From assembly GCA_047967505.1 (NCBI GenBank), contig CM106538.1: a DNA stretch of 64,000 nucleotides. One strand, 5' to 3'. Under the pieces are notes generated by a model. The model did not search any database, was not told the origin of the DNA, and worked only from the letters and a program-made list of their open reading frames with translations. A program made the position numbers and the translations under genes. Each line of letters begins with the position of its first letter. The stretch's first letter is position 1. Positions 56,276 to 64,000 of the stretch are shown here, one piece after another. The stretch is from Dipteris shenzhenensis (lineage: Eukaryota; Polypodiophyta; Polypodiopsida; Gleicheniales).

Positions 56276-56890
56276 TTTAATGAGACAGTTCTTCCGGTTT
56301 CCATTAGGGTGGCAATATGAACGCCAATTAGCTAATATCACCACAACTGAAGAACTATGTTGAGAGGAGAATAAACGCAAGGGAAAAGCAATACTACATA
56401 AATGCTTTTAATGAGATACTTCTTCTGGTTTCCATTAGGGTGGCACATGTGTCATGAACGCCAATTAGCTAGTATCACCACAAAACACATAGTATCCAGT
56501 TACAACTAAAAGAAGTAAGTCGAGAGGAGAATGCACGCGAAGGGAAGCAATACTACCTAAATGCTTTTAATGAGATAGTTATTCTAATTTCCATTAGGTT
56601 GGCATACGATCGCCAATTAGCTAATATCACCACAAAACACATAGAACTATGTTGAGAAGAGAATGAACGCAAGGTGAACGAAATACTACATGCTAAAAAA
56701 CACTTTAGACAGCCATAACCCGTGGTTGGAGTTAAAAATATAATTTTTTGTTAGACTACTGACATCAGGCTAGTATCACCACAAAACAAGTAGTATCCAA
56801 TTACAACTAAAAGAATGAATGCAAGGGGAAAGCGATATTGTATACTTTAAAACACTTCAGACAACTATAATCCATGGTTGTAGATAAAGA
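56276..56890. repeat. ~130-160-bp tandem repeat, about 3.5 copies
   Basis: Units start near 56276, 56406 and 56565 with TTTTAATGAGA(C/T)A, each containing TTTCCATTAG, CGCCAATTAGCTA and TATCACCACAA. A partial fourth copy from about 56768 starts at GGCTAGTATCACCACAAAAC. Units differ in length because some carry ACACATAGTATCCAGTTACAACT-like sequence. Confidence 0.8.
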
Positions 56891-56945
56891 AAACACTTTC
56901 AGGGAACAATTGCTGAACATTTATGAAGTCGTTCTAGATTGAGAG

Positions 56946-57860
56946 ATGATCTCCACCACTCTGAACTCTCTTCCCGAGTCCTATCTCCGTTTCCACACCT
57001 CGCTGAATTTGTCATTGAGGGGGGGCAGCAATCCTCTCTCCTTTCACAAGTTGGTAGGACTTCTGTTGCAGGAGGAACAAACATGCAGAAATATGGCAAC
57101 CCGGGCTGGCGAGCATGCTATGCTCTCCAAGTTCAAGCCCAAGGGTAAAGGGCAGCACAAGCCACATGCCAATCAGCCCACACATCAGCATAAAGCTGAT
57201 TCTGGACAACCTTCTTATAAGGCACAGGGTGATACAAACAAGCAGAAAAAGAAGGGCATCTGTCATTATTGCAAGAAGCCAGGTCATTATATTGGAGAGT
57301 GCAAGAAGCGCATAGCCAAAGAAAAGAAAAGGGATTCCGGTATGGCTGTATCAGATGCATCAGGTCCACATTGCCATGATGGAGGAGATGTCGCAGCCAA
57401 CTTGGTTGAAGAGCACTATGCCTTTTTGTCTTGCACTTCAGATTTTTCAGTGGGTAGTTCAGATACTACAGCCACTAATCATGATGACACATATGCTTTT
57501 TTGACTTGCAGTTACGATCCTTCAAAGGATGAATGCTCTTTCAGTGTTGATGAAACACTACATACTTGGTATTTTGATAGTGGTGCTTCAAAGCACATCA
57601 CTTCCAAGAAAAATCTGTTTGTAACTCTGCATTCTTCACCCACCAAGAAGAAGGTAACTTGTGCAAATAATTCTTCTTATTCAGTGTGTGGAGTGGGAGA
57701 CATTATTCTCACATCCACTGATGGCACAGATTTCATAATTTCAGATGTACTCTATGTGCCAGGTATAAAGAAGTATCCTCACTCAATAGAGGAGGATTTC
57801 AGGTTGTTTTTTATGATGACAATTGTGCAGTCAGAGACAAAGAAAATGACTATGCTTTGA
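56946..57860 (+). pseudogene. Copia gag C-terminus and protease
   Basis: Gag end with a zinc knuckle CHYCKKPGHYIGEC (CX2CX4HX4C), an acidic and serine-rich spacer, then the aspartic protease WYFDSGASKHIT with an intact DSGA site and DVLYVPGIKK. A frameshift near 57780 throws the reading frame out before the integrase. Confidence 0.85.
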
Positions 57861-58987
57861 GGTTGTCTGGCACTTTGTATCGGGGTCTTTTTCAGCTTGA
57901 TTTATATGAAAAAATATCCCATCTTGCATTATCAGTTAGCACTCCCACTGCTGCGATGCAGAATGCGGAGCTATGGCATGCCAAGTATGGGCACATGAGC
58001 TATGGCAGCTTAATGACACTTCAGAGGCATGATATGGTTGATGCATTACCTCCTTTGGAGTCGCGTCCTCCTCATGCATGTGAAGGTTGCATTCTTGGCA
58101 AAATGCATAGGCTTCCCTTCAAGAAGGATGGTGCAGTGAAAGCTACAAGAAAATTGCAGCTTATTCTAAGTGATGTCTGCGGTCCCATGAGGACACCTGC
58201 TTTTGGGGGTTATCTCTATTTTGTTACATTCATAGATGACTTTACCGATTACACTTGGGTCTAGGGTCTCAAGGCAAAATCAGAAGTGTTTATGCATTTC
58301 AAATACTTTGTGGCTATGGTTGAGAATGAGACAGGACTCAAGGTGCAGACACTTCGCACAGATCGAGGGGGGGAATATATGTCTCATGAATTTGAGACAT
58401 TTTTGAAAGAAAAAGGCATTATGCATCAGCTTACAGTGAGGCTTATACCTCAACAGAATGGCAAAGCTGAGCGGAAGAATTGCACTGCCATGGAAATGGA
58501 TAGATGCATGCTCACAAGTAAAAAGTTGCCTCACAGGTTTTGGTTGGAAGGCCTCATGTGTGCCAACTATATTTTAAATCGGGCTCCTACGAAGGCTTTG
58601 AAGACAATCACTCCCTATGAGGCATGGCATGGGAGAAAGCCTTCAGTGGACCATTTCAAAGTTTTTGGTTGTGTAGCATATGCCCACGTGCCTGTGGAGT
58701 TCAGACACAAGTTGTCAGATAAGGCACTAAAATGCATTTTTGTGGGATATAGTTCACAAAGCAAAGGCTATCGTCTCTACAATCCTGCTACACGCAAGAT
58801 TTTTGTTAGTAGAGATGTCATATTCTCTGAAAATTCTGCACATACAAATGCTGAATTTCAGATTCCGGCCTCTTCAGATGATGTGTTTGAGGGGATGCTT
58901 CCTATAGCATTTGGTTCCCCCGCTGAAACTCAAAATTTACAGCAACCTCCGCCAGCTCCACAAGTACAACTTCAGCCCCCCAGCTGA
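57857..58987 (+). pseudogene. Copia integrase, broken by stops
   Basis: Zinc-binding H...H...C..C region (WHAKYGHMSYG ... CEGCILGKMHR), catalytic DVCGPM, TDRGGEYMS and QNGKAERKN (the DDE triad), then HFKVFGCVAYAHVP and the C-terminal segment. An in-frame TAG at 58262-58264 interrupts it, and the frame ends at 58985-58987 after a proline/glutamine-rich linker. Confidence 0.88.
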
Positions 58988-59472
58988 ATTGGTACAACCT
59001 CAGGGTGTGGATGAAGTTGTCAGGCAAGAAATTCAAAAGATAAATGCAGCCAAAACAATCCCGCATTGGTTGCTTCAGACTCTCAGGGAGAGTAGGCTTG
59101 AAGCTCCATTGCCTGGTTGAACTCGTAGTGTAGTAAGGCACATGGGGGGAGCTCATTCAGTTGAATCAGTTTATGCAGGTACTCTTCTTGATGAGGAGGA
59201 GCCATTTGAAGAAGCAAAAAATAATGTGCATTGGATGAATGCCATGCACGATGAGTTGCAGTCCATTCATAAAAATCAGACTTGAGATGTTGTGGATTTA
59301 CCACCAGGTAAGAATGCCATAGGTACACGGTGGGTTTTCAAAGTCAAAAGAAAGCCAGATGGGTCCATTGATCGGTACAAGGCAAGGCTGGTTGCAAAAG
59401 GATATGCTCAGAAAAAAGGCATAGATTATGAGGAGACTTTTGCTCCTACATCCAGGATGACCACCATCAGGT
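58988..59472 (+). pseudogene. Copia reverse transcriptase, N-terminal stub
   Basis: After a linker with stops, [40 protein letters not shown] and PTSRMTTIR match the first RT block. The catalytic YVDD region and RNase H are missing because the element is cut at ~59472. Confidence 0.85.
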
Positions 59473-59502
59473 CAGTTGTAAGAAATCCTAGATTTACTAT
59501 AT

Positions 59503-61298
59503 TTAGAAATGTGCTAAGGAACAGAAAGGAAACTGAAAATAGCAGAGAACAAGGAATATTTGTATTCCATGATAAGTCGATGTCGAGTCTCGCTGTCGAT
59601 GGTTCAAAATACGCTTAGGAATAAGAAGCACATAATCGTCTTCGATTTCTGGGACATAATCACCTGTAGAAGGAACTGCTTCATCGCCTGGAATGTACGT
59701 CTTTAGCCAAGAAATATGAAATGTCGGATGGATTTTACCCCATGATGGTGGTAATTCCAATTTGTAACTTAAAGGTGAATTTTTCTTGATGATCCGGAAA
59801 GGTCCATAGTATCTTGGTCGCAACTTAGGAAACACAGAGTTATCGTCTTATAGCGATGTGGGGCTACAAATAATAGCACCATGTCACCAGTGTCAAATTC
59901 CAGGTGACGTCTATGTTTGTTGGCAGACCGTTGATACCGCTCTTGCGCTTTTTGCATATGATCCCTGACTTGGAGTAGAATGTCTTGCATTTCGTGAACC
60001 AGTTGATTAGCTAGGGCCACTCGATGTTGAAGTATAAAATTCGTTGGTACGATCGGAGTATGTCCATAAGCTGCTTGGAATGGAGTTATGCTAATGGCAC
60101 TATGGAAAGAGTTATTATAAGCAAACTCAAGGAGTGGTAGATACTCTTCCCAAGCTGCTAGGCGTGACTGAATATAATGTCGAAGCATTTCTTCCAGAAC
60201 TTGGTTGACTTTTTCAGTCTGGCCATCTGATTCTGGGTGGTAGGTTGAATTGAACAGTAAAGTTGTAACCAAAGATTCGAACAGTGAAATCCAAAAGTGA
60301 CTGGTAAACTTAGGATCTCTGTCAGATATGATATTCTTGGGCAATCCATGGTGTCGGAAGATGTGTTGTATGAAGAGTTTGGCGATGTCCGGAGCCTGTG
60401 GACTTCTTTTGCAAGTAACAAAGTGTGCCATTTTGGACAGTCGATCAACAATTACCATAATCTGAGTGTTACCTCGGGAGGATCGTGGTAGTGTTGTAAT
60501 GAAATCCATGGAAATACTTTCCCACCTTTCAGTTGGAACTGGAAGAGGCTGAAGAAGTCTTGCTGAAAGTCGTCGGCTTGCTTTCATTTGTTGACAAGAT
60601 AAGCAAGATGTAACCATTTTGATGACGTCGCTTTTCATCCGAGGCCAGCAGTATGTTGCACTGAGTAACCTATAAGTCTTGTTGATGCCTGGATGGGCAG
60701 CATAAGAAACTACATGATGCTCTTTTAACAAAAGACGTCGAACATCCTTGTAATGTGGTACACAGACGCGATCTTGAGAATACAGGTCGTCGTCCGTATA
60801 AGAATAGGATGAGAAAATCTTCTGTTCGGAAGTCGAAGGTTGATCTTTTGAAAGAACTTGTATTGCTGTGCCGAAGTCTTTATCATTGAAATACTTCCCT
60901 TTAAATGAATTCGGAACATCCACAGATAATGTAGAGATTACCATAGCTGATGCTAGAGTTAACCTGCTGAGAGCCTCTGCAACTACATTGCGTAGTCCTG
61001 GAATGTACTCAATGGTCATGTGAAAGTTGGCCAGAAACTCAACCCAGCGTGCTTGTCGAGCGTTCATGATTGGCTGAGTAAAGATATACTTTAAAGAGTG
61101 ATGGTCTGTCTTGACCACCGAGTCGGCTCCCATGAGATAATGTTTCCAAGAGCGATAAGCATGTACAATGGCAAGAAACTCCTTATCATAAACCGGGTAT
61201 CGGGTTTGGATATCGGAATGTTTATGGTTGTGAAAAGCAATAACTCTGCCTTCTTGCATCACCATTGCTCCTGTAGTGATGTCGGAAGCGTCGGTCAT
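59503..61298 (-). pseudogene. Gypsy-3 RNase H, integrase and partial chromodomain
   Basis: RNase H starts [14 protein letters not shown], includes the KTDHHSLKYIF and AEALSRLTL motifs. The integrase has H...H...CLSC, DFITTLP, SDRDPKF and GQTEKVNQ. A frameshift near 59830 leads to [30 protein letters not shown] and [10 protein letters not shown], the beginning of a chromodomain that then loses homology. The frame is shifted relative to RT near 61298. Confidence 0.92.
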
Positions 61299-62095
61299 GA
61301 CCTCAAATGGAAGGTTGGGTCAGCAATAGCCATAATTGGTGTGGTAGTGAGTGCTTGCTTGAGTTGTTGGAAACTATACTCTGTTTCAGGAAGCCATTGA
61401 AAAACTAATGTGCTTTTCAATAATTCGGACATAGGAGCTGCGATTTCGGAAAACTGATAGACCTTTGTATGGTAGAAGTTTGCAAATCCGAGAAAAGAGC
61501 GGACATCATGAACATTCTTAGGAGTAGGCCAGTTTCGGATTACCTCGACCTTCTTGGGATCCACAGAGATGCCTTGAGCTGAAATAACATGTCCCAAATA
61601 TTCGAATTGGGTCTTGAAGAACTCACTCTTCTCAATGTTGATATAGAGAGAATTTGTGCGCAGAACTTCAAAAACTTGGTGAAGATGTTGTTTGTGCTCA
61701 TGTGGGGATTTGCTGAAAACGAGGATGTCATTGAGGTAAACGATGATGAACTTATCGAGGAAAGGCCTGAAGATGTCGCTCATTAGTGTCATGAATGTGG
61801 CTGGGGCATTGCTTAACCCAAAAGGCATGACCAAACATTCATAGTGTCCATACTTTGTTCGAAAAGCTGTCTTGTACTCATCGCCTTCTCGTATGCGAAT
61901 TTGATGATAACCTGAACGAAGATCAATCTTTGAGAATTGTGTTGCGTGTAGAAGTTGATCGAAGAGGTCATCAATGCGAGGCAATGGATACTTGTTTTCG
62001 ATAGTGAGCTTGTTGAGGGCTCGGTAGTCGATGCAAAGGCGCATTGACTTATTCTTTTTTTCCACAGTAGTATAGGAGCCCGAAAGGGCTACCAC
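61295..62095 (-). pseudogene. Gypsy-3 reverse transcriptase with altered active site
   Basis: RT motifs [38 protein letters not shown], then [11 protein letters not shown]. The catalytic YLDD is YLND, losing one of the two metal-binding aspartates, which should abolish polymerisation. Ends out of frame with RNase H. Confidence 0.9.
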
Positions 62096-62930
62096 TGGGC
62101 CGAATGTGACCTTTGTCGAGTAGTTCGGTCACCTGTCGTTGGATTTCTTCATTTTGAGTGTAAGAAACCCGATAAGGAGGTTTTGACGGTGGATTACTGT
62201 CGGGAATAAGTCCGATTGGGTGATCCACTGGTCGTCGAGGTGGTAATTGCTTTGGCAATTCCTGTGAAAAAATATCCAGGTAGGGCTGGAAAAAAGGTTG
62301 GTTGAGGTATTCAGGAGGATCCTTTGTTGGTGACTCTACTGCTGTAACCAACAGAAGTGAAGTCTTTACTTGATGTTTATGAACCCACTTCTTTACTTGT
62401 AGGGCAGAGGCAACTGGGATTAAAGGAGAGTTCCCAGAACCAGTTAGCTCAATAAGTTTTCCCTGGTGGACAAACTGGATAGTATGGCTGCGAAAACTGA
62501 TTGATGGATCATAGTCGTAGAGCCACTGTTGTCCAAGTATGAGATCGTACCAAGAAAGAGGCATGATATCGAAGTTCAACTTGTCTGTATAATGTTGGAT
62601 GCGAAAAGACAAGTTTTTGATTCTGGTGTTGCACAAGAAGGTAGTTCCATTTGCGAGTTCAATCTGATAGTCCATGGAACGAGGACTGGTGGTCAACCGA
62701 AGTTTGTCGACCATAGAACTAGCTAGGAAGTTATGAGAGTAGCCACTGTCGATGAGGATAGTGACCGTTGTTCCACAAATCGATCCTTTAACACAAAGTA
62801 CTTGAGTGGCTAGGGAAGGTTCAGGGTTGCTGGCAAGGCTCATGTGGATGATATTTGCCATTCGAACAGCTTTGCCTTTCTTGTCTTGTGCTGGGGTAGC
62901 ATCTTCTGTTTGGGAAGTGCTAGGTTCCAT
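62049..62930 (-). pseudogene. Gypsy-3 gag tail, protease and pre-RT linker
   Basis: Protease site VTILIDSGYSHNFLASSMV, with DSG intact, then WYDLILGQQWLYDYDPSI and HTIQFVHQGKLIEL. The linker contains PPRRPVDHPIGLIPDSNPP, the usual entry to RT. Just upstream (about 62960-62995) CTGDHLWFDCPK is half a zinc knuckle lacking its first cysteine. The frame is lost again between this part and RT near 62090. Confidence 0.88.
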
Positions 62931-63018
62931 ATTGGAATTTTGCTTTGGTCGCTTGGGACAATCAAACCATAGATGGTCGCCTGTACAAAGTCCTTTTGTA
63001 CTGGAGTTATTCTTCTTG

Positions 63019-64000
63019 TCAGTGGCCGCACTTTATGTTGGGGATGACGGTGATGACTTTGTGAAGAAGAAGAGGCGCGATCCTTGGAGGAGTGCTTTTG
63101 TTGGAATCCAACATACGATTTCTGACACTGGTGGGGATCTTGAGACTGTCACTGACCTTGATTACCCGAGGTTTTTCTAAACTTGGGGTTATCTTGAGGG
63201 CGAGCACCTTTGGCCATAGTAGAGTTCTGTGTTCTATTAGCACTCTTCTTCCCGTGTTTTGAAAATCAGTAATGCGCTCTGCGTAAGCAATAGCGCCAGC
63301 TGTGGTGATGATGTTTGCTTTGAGGACATCAATGCGTAACGAGGGATTTAGGCCTGAGATGAAAGCATGAAGGCGATCATCATCAGTTAAACCATCAATC
63401 TCCAGCACCATTGTGGTGAACTGAGAGATGTAGGAAGACAGGGAGTCTGGTTGCTCCAACTATCCAAGTTTTGAACGTGCTTGGAAGTTCGCATTGGCAG
63501 GTATGAATTGCTTACGGAGCACGTGTTCAAAACGTTCCCAGGTTAACACACTTTTGCCGTCCTTTAAGCGTCGTTGCCACCATAGGAAAGCTGTATCCTT
63601 GAGGAGGGAGGCTGCCAAGGCCATCTTTTTGCCTTCAGTGAGGTCAACAGTATCAAAGTACATGCACAGTTTTGCGAGCCATTGGTCAACTGTTCGGCGA
63701 TTTCGTTGACCAGTGTAGGCTTTCGGAAGTTTAATGTCAAGTCTTTTAGTTTTGGAAGCTTGGAGTAAACAGTAGAGGGCACGGAGCTCAGTGTTTTCTA
63801 CCTTTGGTGGGAATGAGTCCACATAGTCGTTTGGTTGCGTCACGTCATCCTCTGTATGTGTGGTACTGCGAGAATCTTGGAGTTGTTGGACTTTCTGGAC
63901 CAAGTCGGAGATGCTGTCCTGAAGCTTGGAAATTTGAAGTTGAAGTAGTGCTTCGCCTTGTAAGTTGACTTCAAGGGTCTTTTTTAGACTTGAGTCGCTT
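63019..64000 (-). pseudogene. Gypsy-3 gag, broken, open to right edge
   Basis: The minus strand is open to the window edge with a coiled-coil-like LQGEALLQLQISKLQDSI, then KLPKAYTGQRNRRTVDQWLA and FLWWQRRLKDGKSVLTW, and after an in-frame TAG at ~63460 QPDSLSSYISQFTTMV and DRLHAFISGLNPSL, the retrotransposon gag core. A further frameshift lies near 63240. The codon at 63903 is TTG, not a start; the true start is beyond the window. Confidence 0.88.

Larger units (their letters stand above)
56940..59472 (+). mobile_element. Ty1/copia element, truncated at both ends
   Basis: Polyprotein remnant in copia order (gag, protease, integrase, RT). No LTRs are visible. The left side begins in mid-gag next to a tandem repeat, and the RT ends abruptly at ~59472, where a minus-strand gypsy element begins. 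Confidence 0.85.
59473..64000 (-). mobile_element. Gypsy-3, Ty3/gypsy element running off right edge
   Basis: Minus-strand gag, protease, RT, RNase H, integrase and part of a chromodomain, in Ty3/gypsy order. Its 3' end is truncated or obscured near 59473-59590 against the copia stub: no 3' LTR or polypurine tract was identified. The 5' LTR would lie beyond 64000. Confidence 0.9.

Noticed and set aside
62840-63031. Extra short minus-strand gene in Gypsy-3
   Set aside because: It is an out-of-frame shadow of the gag zinc-knuckle region.
62806-63180. 124-codon plus-strand frame within Gypsy-3
   Set aside because: It is antisense to clear gag and protease coding sequence and has no motif of its own.

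Overview
The window looks like nuclear DNA of a land plant with a large, transposon-rich genome. Reasons: Ty3/gypsy and Ty1/copia elements primed from initiator tRNA-Met sites (TGGTATCAGAGC type), plant-type LINEs, a CACTA transposase relic, GT-AG introns, CT/CA microsatellites and a plant leucine-rich-repeat (LRR) receptor gene whose introns are swollen by insertions. Fern, gymnosperm or another large-genome lineage would all fit; the sequence alone does not decide.

0-12.5 kb: an unidentified minus-strand reading frame runs off the left edge (1-456). A minus-strand LINE (522-4495) has 16-bp target-site duplications and an inverted 5' tip. Then come an unassigned broken frame, a ~197-bp tandem repeat, a nested inverted-repeat element (6409-6957), a decayed multi-exon plus-strand gene (7620-10006) and a decayed minus-strand gene (10157-10819). 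12.5-24.8 kb: a broken CACTA transposase with subterminal palindromes, a 2-kb pyrimidine-rich minisatellite, AT-rich sequence with short tandem repeats, and ~550-bp direct repeats enclosing a 1.8-kb repeat-filled core.

26.9-44.7 kb: the one host gene I can reconstruct, encoding a signal peptide, an LRR N-terminal cap, six 24-residue LRRs (one per 72-bp exon) and an SFLGN..LCG cap. Nine exons keep consistent phase and canonical splice sites although intron 2 holds a gypsy relic, intron 6 (9.3 kb) a gypsy element with a young minus-strand LTR element nested in it, and intron 8 (4.8 kb) another LTR element that itself carries a LINE deletion derivative. The transmembrane and kinase exons are not in the window, so intron 9 is at least 19 kb or the gene is cut off.

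44.7-64 kb: stacked transposons: a duplicated LINE fragment, a small inverted-repeat element, a nearly complete young Ty3/gypsy chromovirus (47700-54424, TSD AATGG) inside an older gypsy relic, a 3.5-copy tandem repeat, a truncated Ty1/copia polyprotein, and a minus-strand Ty3/gypsy element running off the right edge. All transposon frames carry stops, frameshifts or changed catalytic residues. I see no rRNA, tRNA or CRISPR.

The most unusual signals are iterated GTAC motifs (about 19 in 320 bp) in the 5' leader of the LINE at 41.5-41.8 kb, ten W-box cores in the U3 of the LTR at 30.4-30.6 kb, the exon-perfect receptor gene inside nested insertions, and the LINE with an inverted 5' end. I found no clear evidence of a wholly new biological system.
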